A stretch of DNA of 64,000 bases from Mycobacterium sp. PSTR-4-N (GCF_022348085.1 NZ_JAKRFN010000002.1:62001-126000), one strand, 5' to 3'. Positions 1 through 9,105 are shown, numbered from the stretch's first letter. Notes: generated by a model not told the origin, from the sequence alone. Numbers and translations: made by a program.

Positions 1-939
1 CATCCGCTTCACCAGCTTCTCGGTGAACTCTTCGCGCACGGCGTTGGCGACGTGAAACCGGTTGGCCGCCGTGCACGCCTCGCCGCCGTTGCGCATCTTC
101 GCCAGGATGGCTCCGTCGACCGCGGCGTCGACGTCGGCGTCGTCGAACACGATGAACGGTGCGTTGCCGCCCAGTTCCATCGACGTCCGCAGCAGCTTGT
201 CCGCCGACTGCTTGACCAGTGCTTTGCCCACGCCGGTGGACCCGGTGAACGTCAGCTTGCGCAGGCGACCGTCGTCGATCAGCGCCTCGGTGACACCGCC
301 GGGATTGCTCGTCGGCAGGATCGACAGCACACCCTTGGGCAGGCCGGCCTCGTCCATCAGCTTGGCCAGCAGCAGCATCGTCAGCGGCGTCTCCTGGGCC
401 GGCTTGACGATCATCGTGCAGCCGGCGGCAAAGGCGGGCCCCATCTTTCGGGTCCCCATGGCCAGCGGGAAGTTCCACGGCGTGATGGCGTAGCAGGGGC
501 CGACGGCCTGTTTGGTGACCAGGATGCGGCCGGTGCCGGCCGGGCTCGCGGTGTAGCGCCCGTCGATGCGGACCGCCTCCTCGGCGAACCACCGGAAGAA
601 CTCGGCGCCGTAGGTCACCTCACCCTTGCTCTCGGCGACGACCTTGCCCATCTCCAGCGTCATCAACGCCGCGATGTCGTCGGCGCGCTCGGTGATGGTC
701 TCGAACACCGACCGCAGGATCTCGCCGCGCTTGCGCGGTGCGGTCGCGGCCCACTCGCCCTGCACTGCGCACGCGGCGTCGAGTGCGGCGCGCGCGTCGT
801 CGGGGGTGGCGTCGGCCACCTTGGTGATCACCTGGTCGTCGCTGGGGTCGAGCACGTCGAACGTCGACGAGCCCTCCCGCTCCTCACCACCGATCCACAG
901 ACCGGTGGGGACTGAGTTCAGCAGCGCGGCTATATCCAT
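1..939 (-). CDS. NAD(P)-dependent succinate-semialdehyde dehydrogenase (3' end outside window)
   Basis: Reading the minus strand from ATG at 939 gives 313 residues with no stop before the window edge, so the C-terminal part of a roughly 460-480 aa enzyme is missing. The start reads [20 protein letters not shown]. Aldehyde dehydrogenase landmarks are clear: a TPWNFP segment for cofactor and oxyanion binding, FTGSTGVG of the Rossmann fold, MELGGNAPF with the general-base Glu, and [12 protein letters not shown] with the nucleophilic Cys. The [15 protein letters not shown] segment is typical of the GabD branch, which oxidises succinic semialdehyde to succinate in GABA and 4-hydroxybutyrate catabolism. 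It is divergent from pgi with only 49 bp between the starts. Substrate is inferred from family resemblance. Confidence 0.85.
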   Translation of the reverse strand, partial: MDIAALLNSVPTGLWIGGEEREGSSTFDVLDPSDDQVITKVADATPDDARAALDAACAVQGEWAATAPRKRGEILRSVFETITERADDIAALMTLEMGKVVAESKGEVTYGAEFFRWFAEEAVRIDGRYTASPAGTGRILVTKQAVGPCYAITPWNFPLAMGTRKMGPAFAAGCTMIVKPAQETPLTMLLLAKLMDEAGLPKGVLSILPTSNPGGVTEALIDDGRLRKLTFTGSTGVGKALVKQSADKLLRTSMELGGNAPFIVFDDADVDAAVDGAILAKMRNGGEACTAANRFHVANAVREEFTEKLVKRM

Positions 940-975
940 ACCCCACGTCTTACACCCTCGGTCAAGTCGCGGCAC

Positions 976-981
976 TAGGGT
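976..981 (+). promoter_or_regulatory. Candidate -10 hexamer for leaderless pgi transcript
   Basis: TAGGGT fits TANNNT and lies 7 nt before the pgi ATG at 989, the spacing expected if transcription begins at or next to the start codon. No purine-rich ribosome binding site precedes the ATG. No convincing -35 hexamer is visible. Confidence 0.4.
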
Positions 982-988
982 TCTTTTC

Positions 989-2641
989 ATGGGCTCCTCC
1001 GACATCACGGCCACATCGGCATGGCAGGCACTGTCCCGGCACCATGAGCAGATCGGCGGCACCGATCTGCGTCAGCTCTTCGCCGACGATCCGGCTCGGG
1101 GAACCGAGCTGACGCTGACCGTGGGCGACATGTACATCGACTACAGCAAGCACCGGGTGACCCGTGAAACGCTGGATCTGCTGCTCGATCTGGCGCGCGC
1201 AGCCGGGTTGCCCGAGCGGCGCGACGCCATGTTCTCCGGTGAGCACATCAACACCTCGGAGGACCGCGCTGTCCTGCACACCGCGCTGCGGCTGCCCCGC
1301 GATGCCGAGTTGAGCGTCGACGGCCAGGACGTGGTGGCCGACGTGCACGAGGTGCTCGACCGGATGGGGGAATTCACCGATCGGCTGCGCAGCGGCGAGT
1401 GGCGCGGCGCGACCGGTGAGCGCATCACCACGGTGGTCAACATCGGTATCGGTGGCTCCGATCTGGGGCCGGTGATGGTGTACCAGGCGCTGCGGCACTA
1501 CGTCGACGCGGGCGTGTCGGCGCGGTTCGTGTCCAACGTCGATCCCGCGGACCTGGTCGCGAAGCTCGACGGACTGGACCCCGCCAGCACGCTGTTCATC
1601 GTTGCGTCGAAGACGTTCTCGACGCTGGAGACCCTGACCAACGCGACGGCGGCGCGGCGCTGGCTCACCGATGCGCTCGGCGAGGACGCGGTGAGCAAGC
1701 ACTTCGTGGCGGTGTCGACCAATGCGAAACTGGTCGACGAGTTCGGCATCGACACCGAGAACATGTTCGGCTTCTGGGACTGGGTGGGTGGCCGGTACTC
1801 GGTCGACAGCGCCATCGGGTTGAGTGTCATGGCGGCGATCGGCAAGGAGCGGTTCGCCGAATTCCTCGAGGGCTTCCATCTGGTCGACGAGCACTTCCGA
1901 ACGGCGCCGCTGGAGGCCAACGCGCCGGTTCTGCTGGGATTGATCGGGCTCTGGTACAACAACTTCTTCGGTGCGGAAACCCGTGCGGTGCTGCCGTATT
2001 CGAACGACCTGTCTCGGTTCGCGGCGTATCTGCAGCAGCTCACCATGGAGTCCAACGGCAAGTCGGTGCGCGCCGACGGCACGCCGGTGACGACGCGCAC
2101 GGGCGAGATCTTCTGGGGCGAGCCCGGCACCAACGGCCAGCACGCGTTCTACCAGTTGATCCATCAGGGCACCCGGCTGATCCCGGCCGACTTCATCGGG
2201 TTCAGCGAACCGACCGACGACCTGCCCACCGCCGACGGCACCGGCAGCATGCACGACCTGTTGATGAGCAACTTCTTCGCCCAGACGCAGGTGCTGGCCT
2301 TCGGCAAGACCGCCGAGGAAATCGCCGATGAGGGCACACCGTCAGATGTGGTGCCCCACAAGGTGATGCCGGGCAATCGGCCGAGCACGTCGATCCTGGC
2401 GACCAAGCTGACGCCGTCGGTCGTCGGTCAGCTGATCGCGCTCTATGAGCATCAGGTGTTCACCGAGGGCGTGGTGTGGGGCATCGACTCGTTCGACCAG
2501 TGGGGTGTGGAGTTGGGCAAGACCCAGGCCAAGGCGTTGCTGCCGGTACTGACCGAGGACGAACCGCCTGCGGCGCAGTCGGATTCGTCGACCGACGCGC
2601 TGGTGCGCCGCTACCGCGCGGAACGCGGTCGTTCAGCGTGA
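989..2641 (+). CDS. pgi: Glucose-6-phosphate isomerase
   Basis: Interconverts glucose 6-phosphate and fructose 6-phosphate in cytosolic glycolysis and gluconeogenesis. The 550-residue product has full family length. Visible landmarks are [10 protein letters not shown] in the sugar-phosphate binding loop, the PGI signature around [22 protein letters not shown], and [12 protein letters not shown] containing the catalytic His. The frame stays open upstream of 989, but the conserved protein begins [13 protein letters not shown] at 989, and a TANNNT hexamer 7 nt upstream supports this start. The downstream neighbour GH16 is convergent with a 7-bp gap. The M. tuberculosis homologue Rv0946c has the same SDR and DNA-glycosylase neighbours. 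Confidence 0.97.
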   Translation: MGSSDITATSAWQALSRHHEQIGGTDLRQLFADDPARGTELTLTVGDMYIDYSKHRVTRETLDLLLDLARAAGLPERRDAMFSGEHINTSEDRAVLHTALRLPRDAELSVDGQDVVADVHEVLDRMGEFTDRLRSGEWRGATGERITTVVNIGIGGSDLGPVMVYQALRHYVDAGVSARFVSNVDPADLVAKLDGLDPASTLFIVASKTFSTLETLTNATAARRWLTDALGEDAVSKHFVAVSTNAKLVDEFGIDTENMFGFWDWVGGRYSVDSAIGLSVMAAIGKERFAEFLEGFHLVDEHFRTAPLEANAPVLLGLIGLWYNNFFGAETRAVLPYSNDLSRFAAYLQQLTMESNGKSVRADGTPVTTRTGEIFWGEPGTNGQHAFYQLIHQGTRLIPADFIGFSEPTDDLPTADGTGSMHDLLMSNFFAQTQVLAFGKTAEEIADEGTPSDVVPHKVMPGNRPSTSILATKLTPSVVGQLIALYEHQVFTEGVVWGIDSFDQWGVELGKTQAKALLPVLTEDEPPAAQSDSSTDALVRRYRAERGRSA

Positions 2642-2648
2642 AGTCGGC

Positions 2649-3488
2649 TCACCAGACGCGGACGTAGTCGATCAGCATCTCGGCCGGATAGCTGCCACCG
2701 CTGGGATCGCCGCCGCCGGAGCCTGCGACGGCCAGGTCGAGGATCGGGAACAGTTGATAGCCCGGCTCGTTGAACTGCCAGTCGGGCAGCGCGTGGGCCG
2801 GCACGTCGAAGTACGGTGCGGCGCCGTCGGTGTAGTCCCGCCAGAACCGCATGCCCGCGTCGTCCCACTGCACCCGCCAGGTGTGCCAGGCGCTGTCCAC
2901 GCTGATGGTCTGGCTGACGTGTTCGCCGCCGTTGAGCTTGGCGTGCACGGCGGTGCCGGGCGCCCAGTGGCCGTTGCCGTACCACTCCATGATGTCGACC
3001 TCGCCACCGTTGACGGGGTTGTTGTTGGCGAGATACCACGCCGGCCAGCAGCCGGGGGTCAGGCAGTTGAGCTTGATGCGGGCTTCCCAGTTGTGCCCGA
3101 TGCCGCCCCGGAAGGTGCCGAAGATCTTGCCGCTGTAGTAGGTGTCACCGTCCTTGGCGGCGTGGAACACCAAGTTCGACTTGCCGTCGAGGTAGACGTT
3201 GCGACGGTCGTCCCGGTACTGGCCGACGTTGCCGGGCAGCTCCCAGTAGGTGGGGTCCTCCATGGATTCGCGCGCGGTGGCGATCTCCCACTTCGACCGG
3301 TCGGGCGCCGAGCCGGCAGGGCCGTCGAAGTGGTCTTCGAACAGGTACTTGCCGGCCGGCGGCGGTGCGGCAGGGGCGGGACCGCGCCACGGCGTGGCCT
3401 GGGCCGGGGCACTGGGGAGGGCCGCGCCGAGCAGGCCGATCCCCGTCATCGCCATCACGGTGCGTCGGTTGAGATGCCGGTCCGTCAT
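2649..3488 (-). CDS. Secreted glycoside hydrolase family 16 protein (beta-1,3-glucanase-like)
   Basis: A 279-residue protein with a twin-arginine-type leader (NRRTVMAMTG, then a hydrophobic stretch and an APAQA cleavage region around residue 31), so probably Tat-exported. The rest matches a GH16 beta-jelly-roll: the active-site motif GEVDIMEW provides the nucleophile Glu, the assisting Asp and the acid/base Glu in the E-x-D-x-x-E spacing of laminarinase-type members. Trp-rich segments such as HTWRVQWDDAGMRFWRD form the carbohydrate cleft. It probably hydrolyses beta-1,3- or mixed-linkage glucans outside the membrane; exact specificity is not readable. It lies 37 bp downstream of the SDR gene on the same strand and may be cotranscribed. 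Confidence 0.9.
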   Translation of the reverse strand: MTDRHLNRRTVMAMTGIGLLGAALPSAPAQATPWRGPAPAAPPPAGKYLFEDHFDGPAGSAPDRSKWEIATARESMEDPTYWELPGNVGQYRDDRRNVYLDGKSNLVFHAAKDGDTYYSGKIFGTFRGGIGHNWEARIKLNCLTPGCWPAWYLANNNPVNGGEVDIMEWYGNGHWAPGTAVHAKLNGGEHVSQTISVDSAWHTWRVQWDDAGMRFWRDYTDGAAPYFDVPAHALPDWQFNEPGYQLFPILDLAVAGSGGGDPSGGSYPAEMLIDYVRVW

Positions 3489-3525
3489 CGGTCCATGAAA
3501 GCACCCGCGCCCGCGGGCGAACCTG

Positions 3526-4275
3526 TCAGGCGAAGCGTTTGGTGTATTTGGGCGGCAGCAGCTTCATCACCTCGACCAGCGGCCACCACGGCCAACCGGG
3601 GACGACGGCGCGGCCCTTTTCCTTCTCGATCGCGTCGACCATCGCTTTGACGCCGGTCTCGTTGTCGACCATCAGCATCGTCGTGTTCGACTTGGCGGTC
3701 ATCTCGGATTCGATGTAGCCGGGCTCGAGCACGGTGATCTTGATGGGTCCCGAGGGGTATTCCGCGCGCAGCGACTCGCCCAGGGAGGTGACACCGGCCT
3801 TGCTCGCCGCATAGGCGGCCTTGTGGCCGGGCACGCCGACGTTGCCCAGGACGGAGGAGACCAGGACGAGGTGGCCCTTGCCCGCCGCCTTGAACATCTC
3901 CATGGCGGTCTCGATCTGCACAAGGGCGGCAACGAGATTCGTCTCGATCGTGGCCTTGTTGGCCCACAGTTTGCCGCCGCCCAGCGGATAGCCCTTCCCG
4001 ATGCCGGCGTTGACGATCACGCAGTCGATACCGCCGAGCTCATCGGAGAGTGCACCGAAGACCTTGGGCACCTGATCGTGGTCGTTGACGTCGAGAGCGG
4101 CCACGGCCACGCGCACGCCGGGATAGCGGGCGGTGATCTCGGCCTTGAGCTCGTCGAGGTTGTCGAGGCGTCGGGCGCACAGCGCGAGGTCGCGCCCCTT
4201 GGCGGCGAACTGGCGGGCCATTCCGGCGCCGAGCCCCGAACTCGCACCGGTGATCAGGATCTTCTGCCGAGTCAT
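3526..4275 (-). CDS. SDR-family oxidoreductase (Rv0945-like)
   Basis: Classical short-chain dehydrogenase of 249 residues. ITGASSGLGAG is the Rossmann glycine motif, NAGIG the NNAG-type motif, and Ser in LVSSVLG with YAASK the catalytic Ser-Tyr-Lys set. The ARR after the second strand suggests NADP(H) preference, which is inference. The C-terminus (WPWWPLVEVMKLLPPKYTKRF) is amphipathic and basic, as in SDRs that contact membranes or lipid substrates. Position next to pgi and the Fpg-type glycosylase matches Rv0945 in M. tuberculosis. Substrate unknown. Confidence 0.88.
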   Translation of the reverse strand: MTRQKILITGASSGLGAGMARQFAAKGRDLALCARRLDNLDELKAEITARYPGVRVAVAALDVNDHDQVPKVFGALSDELGGIDCVIVNAGIGKGYPLGGGKLWANKATIETNLVAALVQIETAMEMFKAAGKGHLVLVSSVLGNVGVPGHKAAYAASKAGVTSLGESLRAEYPSGPIKITVLEPGYIESEMTAKSNTTMLMVDNETGVKAMVDAIEKEKGRAVVPGWPWWPLVEVMKLLPPKYTKRFA

Positions 4276-4355
4276 TGCCGCAGGATAACCGAGTTAGACA
4301 AGTGCACCGACATCGAGGTCCCCCGGTCCGCCCGCTGCGTGAGCGACGTCAGCGG

Positions 4356-5213
4356 CTACTTCAGCAGGCGCGACATGCGCCGGTCCGCGAGCACTTTGCC
4401 ACCGGTCTGACACGTCGGGCAGTACTGAAACGACTTGTCCGCGAACGAGACTTCGCGCACGGTGTCGCCGCAGACCGGGCATGGCATGCCCGTGCGGGCG
4501 TGCACCCGCAACCCGGATCGCTTCTCGCCCTTGAGCGTGGCGGCCTGCTGGCCGACCGACCGCGAGACCGCATCGGTGAGCACCGAGATCATCGCGTCGT
4601 GCAGCGCGGCGAGTTGCGCGTCGGTGAGCTTGTTGGCCGTCGCGAACGGCGACAGCCGGGCCACGTGGAGGATCTCGTCGCTGTAGGCGTTGCCGATCCC
4701 GGCGATCACCTTCTGGTCGGTGATGACGGTCTTGATGCGCCCGGAATTTGTCTGCAGCACATCGGCCAGCCCGTCGACCGTGAGCGCCAACGCATCGGGT
4801 CCCAGCGACGCGATCTGCGGCACGGCCATCGGGTCGGTGGTCAGCCACACCGCCAGTCGCTTCTGCGTGCCGGCCTCGGTCAGATCGAACCCGAGCCCCT
4901 CCTCCCCGAGATGCACCCGCAGCGCGATGGGTCCCTTGCCCGGCTTCGGCGGGACCGGTGACAGCTTGTCCGACCATCGCAACCACCCGGCACGCGACAG
5001 ATGGGTGATCAAGTGGAGGTCTCCGGCCTGCAGCCCCAGGTATTTGCCCCAGCGGTTCGCACCGGTCACCTCCTGACCGTGCAGCGCGGACAGCGGCGGG
5101 TCGAACGTCTTGAGCACCGACAGCGCGCCGACATCCACCCGCCGCACGATCTGCCCGACCGCATGCCGGCGCAGATGATCGGCGAGGGCTTCGATCTCGG
5201 GTAGTTCGGGCAT
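4356..5213 (-). CDS. Fpg/Nei-family DNA glycosylase/AP lyase
   Basis: Bifunctional base-excision repair enzyme of 285 residues. The mature N-terminus PELPEIE supplies the catalytic Pro2 and Glu3. NRWGKYLGL contains the conserved Lys, IKTVITDQKVIAGIGNAYSDEIL is the helix-two-turn-helix region, and a C-terminal CPVC-x16-CPTC zinc finger contacts DNA. All catalytic elements are present, in contrast to the truncated M. tuberculosis Rv0944 at the equivalent locus. Whether it prefers 8-oxoguanine (Fpg) or oxidised pyrimidines (Nei) cannot be settled by eye. The next gene upstream (holin-like) ends 4 bp before its start. Confidence 0.92.
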   Translation of the reverse strand: MPELPEIEALADHLRRHAVGQIVRRVDVGALSVLKTFDPPLSALHGQEVTGANRWGKYLGLQAGDLHLITHLSRAGWLRWSDKLSPVPPKPGKGPIALRVHLGEEGLGFDLTEAGTQKRLAVWLTTDPMAVPQIASLGPDALALTVDGLADVLQTNSGRIKTVITDQKVIAGIGNAYSDEILHVARLSPFATANKLTDAQLAALHDAMISVLTDAVSRSVGQQAATLKGEKRSGLRVHARTGMPCPVCGDTVREVSFADKSFQYCPTCQTGGKVLADRRMSRLLK

Positions 5214-5217
5214 CTGT

Positions 5218-5610
5218 TCAGTCTGCCTTGACGAGCAGTGAGAGCACCCAACTCACGATCGACAACACGATCGCCGCCCAGATCGCGGTCCACCAGAAGT
5301 CGTCGATGGACAGACCCCAGTGGGTGGTGCGCTCGGTGATGGACGAGGTGATCCAGAGCATCAGCGCGTTGATCACGATGTGGATCAGGCCGAGCGTGAG
5401 GATGTAGAGCGGGATCGAGATGATCTGCACGATCGGCTTGATGATGGCGTTGACCAGCCCGAAGATGACGGCCACCACGAAGACGATGCCGATCCGGGCG
5501 GCGGTCGAATCGCCCCCGACGAAGGCGATCCCCGGGACGACCAGGGTCACCACCCACAGCGCCACCCCGGTGAGGGCGGCACGCAGCAGAAACGAGGTCA
5601 CATCGGTCAT
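5218..5610 (-). CDS. Small four-helix membrane protein, phage-holin superfamily IV-like
   Basis: About 130 residues with four hydrophobic segments (starting FLLRAALTGVALWVVTLVVP, then ARIGIVFVVAVIFGLVNA, IPLYILTLGLIHIVINALMLW and IWAAIVLSIVSWVLSLLV). The NAIIKPIVQIISIPLYILTLGL region is characteristic of the DUF/PF04020 family called mycobacterial 4-TMS phage holin. This is a widespread housekeeping membrane family and not evidence of a prophage. Start chosen at MTDVTSFLL; an adjacent ATG at 5613 and upstream in-frame starts exist but add non-conserved sequence. Function unknown. Confidence 0.8.
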   Translation of the reverse strand: MTDVTSFLLRAALTGVALWVVTLVVPGIAFVGGDSTAARIGIVFVVAVIFGLVNAIIKPIVQIISIPLYILTLGLIHIVINALMLWITSSITERTTHWGLSIDDFWWTAIWAAIVLSIVSWVLSLLVKAD

Positions 5611-5666
5611 CATGCCCCGTCGGCGTTCCCGACAGCCAGTACCGAAAGTACCCGGTACCGCAGGTA

Positions 5667-5695
5667 TTGACATGGTGGCGCACGGCTCCTTAACG
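5667..5695 (+). promoter_or_regulatory. Candidate sigma-70-type promoter for AurF-like gene
   Basis: A perfect TTGACA at 5667-5672 is followed after 17 nt by TTAACG at 5690-5695, about 30 nt before the ATG at 5727. The -10 is poor, so the call rests mainly on the -35 and the spacing. Confidence 0.35.
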
Positions 5696-5726
5696 TCGTG
5701 AGCACCACGACGAAGGGACGTCGACG

Positions 5727-6632
5727 ATGACGGCTCCACCCGCCCCGCGCAGCACCGCCCCGACCCGCGACGTGTTCGCCGATCGACTGCTCAAGGGATC
5801 GGTCAAGAAATCGTTCGCCCCGATCGTCGACATCGACTGGGATGCGCCGCTGGAGCCGGACAAGTTCTTCCTGCCGCCCAGGCTGGTGTCATTGTACGGA
5901 ACGCCCCTGTGGGACAGCATGTCTCGCGACGAGCAGATCGAGCTGTCACGCCAGGAGCTGGCGAACACGCTCTCGGCCGGAATCTGGTTCGAGAACATCC
6001 TCAACCAGGCCCTGCTGCGCAAGATGCATCAGGACCCGACGGCGCGGGCCACGCACTACGAGCTCACCGAACTGGGCGACGAGACCCGCCACATGGTGAT
6101 GTTCGGCAAGGCGATCCAGCGCATCGGCGCGAAACCGGTGCGACCCAAGCTGTATCAACGCGTGATCATCAACATGCTGCCGTTCGCGTTCCAGGGCTCA
6201 CTGCTGTGGGTCGCCGCGCTGGTCGGCGAGGAGATCTTCGATTCCCTGCAGCGTCAGATGATGGACGATCCGGAGTTGCAGCCCCTGGTGCAGCGCCTGA
6301 TGCGCATCCACGTCACCGAGGAGGCCCGCCACATCCAGTTCGCCCGCGACGGTCTGCGCAAACGCGCGCCGCAGCTGGGTCGGGTCTCGCGGATGTGGGT
6401 CGGCAACGTCAACGGGGCCGGCGGGTTGTTCTTCCGGCACTTGTTCACCAACCGTGTCCAGTACGCGCGGGTGGGCCTGGACTCGCGCGAGGCGCGGCGG
6501 GTTGCGCGCAGGAGCCCGCATCGCCGCGAGGTCCAAGTCATGGGCTTCGCTCCGTTGGCGGCGTTTCTGACCGAGGTCGGCCTGATGGGTCCGGTCGCCC
6601 GACGCGCGTGGACGCGCAGCGGGTTTCTGTGA
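5727..6632 (+). CDS. AurF-like diiron oxygenase
   Basis: 301 residues resembling the p-aminobenzoate N-oxygenase (AurF) family of ferritin-like diiron enzymes. Iron-ligand motifs are visible in order: Glu in GIWFENILNQ, ELGDETRHMVMF (ExxH), GEEIFDSLQ and HVTEEARHIQFARD (ExxH). The preceding GAAGGGACG is a plausible ribosome binding site. It overlaps the next gene by 4 bp (GTGA), so the two are translationally coupled. Substrate unknown; family members oxygenate arylamines or hydroxylate lipids and polyketides. Confidence 0.82.
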   Translation: MTAPPAPRSTAPTRDVFADRLLKGSVKKSFAPIVDIDWDAPLEPDKFFLPPRLVSLYGTPLWDSMSRDEQIELSRQELANTLSAGIWFENILNQALLRKMHQDPTARATHYELTELGDETRHMVMFGKAIQRIGAKPVRPKLYQRVIINMLPFAFQGSLLWVAALVGEEIFDSLQRQMMDDPELQPLVQRLMRIHVTEEARHIQFARDGLRKRAPQLGRVSRMWVGNVNGAGGLFFRHLFTNRVQYARVGLDSREARRVARRSPHRREVQVMGFAPLAAFLTEVGLMGPVARRAWTRSGFL

Positions 6633-7351
6633 CCGAGACGGTCATGTACGTCAGCGACTCGGTCTCCGCCGAGTTCGACGAGCGGACACACGTGTGGCGG
6701 GTGGGCGACCGCACGGCACGCGTCTTGATCGCAACAGACGGCACGCTGCCCGACGGGACCGCACCGCCACCAGACGGACTGGTGCCCTATCTCGGCGTCG
6801 CGGTGTCCGGCGTGCCGAACTACTTCCTGCTGACCGGTCCCGACACCGCCGCGCAGAAGAGCTACATCGCCAAGTGCCTCGCTCACCTCGGCCGCACGGG
6901 TGGCTCCCGCATCGAGGTCCGTCCCGCGACCCAGCGGATGTTCAGTCGGCGGGCCCGATCGGGTGAGCACCGCGGCGGTCGCTACTGGCGAGTGGTCGGC
7001 ACGAAGATCCCTTCGGCGTTCGAGGTGCAACACACCGGCGAGGACATCGTCGACGATGACGCCGTGTACGACGGCATCGCCACCGTCACGGTCGACGGTG
7101 ACGACCACCGGGCACGGGTGCGACTGACCGGATGGCTGGACCCGGTCGACGGCCTGTTCCATTGGCGTGGAACTTTTTTCGCGGAGATGACTGGTCTGCG
7201 ACTGCCTACCGATGTCGAGATCGCCGCGGACGGCGAATCGGTGCCGGCGCGGCTGACGGAGCGGACCTCGCAGGGTGGCCTCACCGTGGTCGGCGCCGGA
7301 ACCCCGCCCTTCGCTCTGGCAACCACCGACATCGAGATTCCTGACGTCTGA
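6629..7351 (+). CDS. Stand-alone DUF4873-type protein
   Basis: GTG at 6629 overlaps the stop of the diiron oxygenase gene. The 240-residue product contains a segment (GEDIVDDDAVYDGIATVTVDG ... HRARVRLTGWLDPVDGLFHWRGTFF) that resembles the DUF4873 domain usually found at the C-terminus of FAD-dependent monooxygenases; the N-terminal part (VPNYFLLTGPDTAAQKSYIAKCL) resembles the tail of such monooxygenases. No FAD- or NADPH-binding GxGxxG remains, so it may be a retained accessory domain. It probably works with the AurF-like enzyme. Confidence 0.7.
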   Translation: MTETVMYVSDSVSAEFDERTHVWRVGDRTARVLIATDGTLPDGTAPPPDGLVPYLGVAVSGVPNYFLLTGPDTAAQKSYIAKCLAHLGRTGGSRIEVRPATQRMFSRRARSGEHRGGRYWRVVGTKIPSAFEVQHTGEDIVDDDAVYDGIATVTVDGDDHRARVRLTGWLDPVDGLFHWRGTFFAEMTGLRLPTDVEIAADGESVPARLTERTSQGGLTVVGAGTPPFALATTDIEIPDV

Positions 7352-7382
7352 GAGCCGGTACGGCCGTTGCGGCCCGCGCGAT

Positions 7383-7398
7383 CTAGAACACGTTCTAG
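7383..7398. promoter_or_regulatory. KstR-type palindromic operator
   Basis: CTAGAACACGTTCTAG consists of 7-bp inverted arms around two central bases and fits the published KstR consensus TnnAACnnGTTnnA at every fixed position (7384-7397). It lies 30 nt before the GTG of the LLM oxidoreductase gene, a position suited to repression. KstR controls cholesterol/steroid catabolism in mycobacteria. Confidence 0.75.
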
Positions 7399-7428
7399 TA
7401 TGCGGTGCAGGGACGAGCAGGAGGCGAT

Positions 7429-8301
7429 GTGCGGTTCACCTTTGCAGAAGCGATGACCGATCCGACGTACTACATCCCGCTGGCCAAAGCCGCCGAGGCC
7501 GCGGGCTATCACGCGATGACGATTCCCGACAGCATCGCCTACCCGTTCGAGTCCGACTCGACTTACCCGTACACGCCCGACGGCAGCCGGGAGTTCCTCG
7601 ACGGCAAAGCGTTCATCGAGTCGTTCGTCCTCACCGCCGCCCTGTGCGCGGTGACGACCACCCTGCACTTCAACCATTTCGTGCTCAAGCTGCCCATCCG
7701 CCCGCCGGCCCTGGTCGCCAAGCAGGCGGGATCGTTGGCCGCCCTGTTCGACAATCGGCTGGGACTCGGGGTGGGCACCAGCCCCTGGCCCGAGGACTAC
7801 GAACTGCTGGGCGTGCCGTTCGCCCGGCGCGGCAAGCGGATGGACGAATGCATCGAGATCATCCGCGGCCTCACCTCGGGTGAGTACTTCGAGTTCCACG
7901 GCGAGTTCTACGACATCCCCAAGACGAAGATGACGCCCGCGCCGTCGCGCCCGGTGCCCATCCTGATCGGCGGGCACGCCGACGCCGCACTGCGCCGCGC
8001 CGCCCGCAATGACGGCTGGATGCACGGCGGTGGCGACCCGGAGGAACTCGACGCACTGCTGACGAAGCTGGCCCGCTTCCGCGAGGAGGAGGGCAGCGCC
8101 GACAACGAGGACTATCAGATCCACGTCATCTCGATCGACGCCTACACCCTCGACGGCGTCAAACGGCTCGAGGACAAAGGCATCACCGACGTCATCGTCG
8201 GGTTCCGCGTCCCGTACATCACCGGCCCGGACACCGAACCGCTCGAGACGAAGATCCGCAATCTGGAGATGTTCGCCGAGAACGTGATCGCGAAGCTATA
8301 G
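7429..8301 (+). CDS. LLM-class flavin-dependent oxidoreductase (Rv0940c-like)
   Basis: Luciferase-like TIM-barrel monooxygenase/reductase of 290 residues. Family features include AEAAGYHAMTIPDS near the N-terminus, LGVGTSPWPEDYELLGVPFARRGKRMDE in the middle and PVPILIGGHADAALRRAARNDGWMHGG toward the C-terminus. The GTG at 7429 was chosen because AGGAGG sits at 7419-7424, four nt upstream; an ATG at about 7405 lacks this. The cofactor may be F420 or FMN. The KstR-like box immediately upstream suggests expression during steroid catabolism. Confidence 0.85.
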   Translation: MRFTFAEAMTDPTYYIPLAKAAEAAGYHAMTIPDSIAYPFESDSTYPYTPDGSREFLDGKAFIESFVLTAALCAVTTTLHFNHFVLKLPIRPPALVAKQAGSLAALFDNRLGLGVGTSPWPEDYELLGVPFARRGKRMDECIEIIRGLTSGEYFEFHGEFYDIPKTKMTPAPSRPVPILIGGHADAALRRAARNDGWMHGGGDPEELDALLTKLARFREEEGSADNEDYQIHVISIDAYTLDGVKRLEDKGITDVIVGFRVPYITGPDTEPLETKIRNLEMFAENVIAKL

Positions 8302-8312
8302 CACGGGATCGG

Positions 8313-8318
8313 TAGAGT
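8313..8318 (+). promoter_or_regulatory. Candidate -10 hexamer for leaderless methyltransferase transcript
   Basis: TAGAGT lies 7 nt upstream of the ATG at 8326. There is no ribosome binding site in the interval. Confidence 0.4.
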
Positions 8319-8325
8319 TCGACCG

Positions 8326-9036
8326 ATGACACGCGGTGCCTACGACGTTCCCGACGCCTTCGATGCCGGCGCCGACGCCTACGACGGTCTGGTCGGCTCG
8401 AACCCGGGTTATCACGAGCACCTCCGACTGTCGGCGCAGCGCATGCAGCTCCCCGACCAGGGACGCGGGCTGCGGCTGCTCGACATCGGCTGCGGCACCG
8501 GGGCGTCCACGGCCGCGCTACTGGAGGCCGCACCGCACGCGGAGATCATCGGCGTCGACGGGTCGGCCGGAATGCTGGAGCAGGCCCGGGCCAAGCAGTG
8601 GCCGGACTCCGTACGCTTCGTGCACAGCCGCGCCGAGGGTCTCGCCGAGGCGGGGGTCACCGGACCGTTCGACGGCATCCTGGCGGCCTATCTGGTGCGT
8701 AACCTCACCGACCCCGATCCGGTGCTGCAGACCCTGCGCGGACTGCTGGCCCCCGGCGGCGTGTTCGCCGCGCACGAGTACTCGGTGCGTGATTCCGCCG
8801 TCGCCCGGGTGACGTGGAATTTGGTGTGCGCCGCGATCATCATTCCGGCGGGCAAGATCCGGTCGGGTGACGCCGGGCTCTACCGCTACCTGCGCACCAG
8901 TGTCAACGACTTCGACGGCGCCTCCGCTTTCCGGGAACGACTGAAGCGCAATGGTTTTGTCGATGTGCGCAGCCTGACGGTGTCGGGGTGGCAGCGCGAC
9001 ATCGTGCACACGTTCCTGGCCAACGCCCCCCGCTGA
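8326..9036 (+). CDS. Class I SAM-dependent methyltransferase, UbiE/MenG-like
   Basis: 236 residues with a complete Rossmann methyltransferase core: LLDIGCGTGAST (motif I), EIIGVDGSAGMLEQA (post-I acidic residue), FDGILAAYLVRNLTDPD (the RN signature of UbiE/COQ5-type C-methyltransferases) and LLAPGGVFAAHEYS. The segment DAGLYRYLRTSVNDFD also resembles the quinone methylase family. The substrate may be a prenylated quinone or related lipid, but several mycobacterial paralogues exist, so this is not proof that it is menG. Confidence 0.82.
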   Translation: MTRGAYDVPDAFDAGADAYDGLVGSNPGYHEHLRLSAQRMQLPDQGRGLRLLDIGCGTGASTAALLEAAPHAEIIGVDGSAGMLEQARAKQWPDSVRFVHSRAEGLAEAGVTGPFDGILAAYLVRNLTDPDPVLQTLRGLLAPGGVFAAHEYSVRDSAVARVTWNLVCAAIIIPAGKIRSGDAGLYRYLRTSVNDFDGASAFRERLKRNGFVDVRSLTVSGWQRDIVHTFLANAPR

Positions 9037-9105
9037 GGACATCGCCGCGCTCACTTCCCATGGTGTGACGGGATTAACACTGCCGAGGTTGGGGCACACA
9101 CCGGC

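Noticed and set aside
962..2254. Long open frame on the minus strand inside pgi
   Set aside because: Antisense to a fully conserved enzyme; the translation is His/Arg/Val-rich with no domain, as expected from high-GC third-position bias.
5218..5610. Phage holin as evidence of a prophage
   Set aside because: This family is a common actinobacterial chromosomal membrane protein; no other phage genes are nearby.
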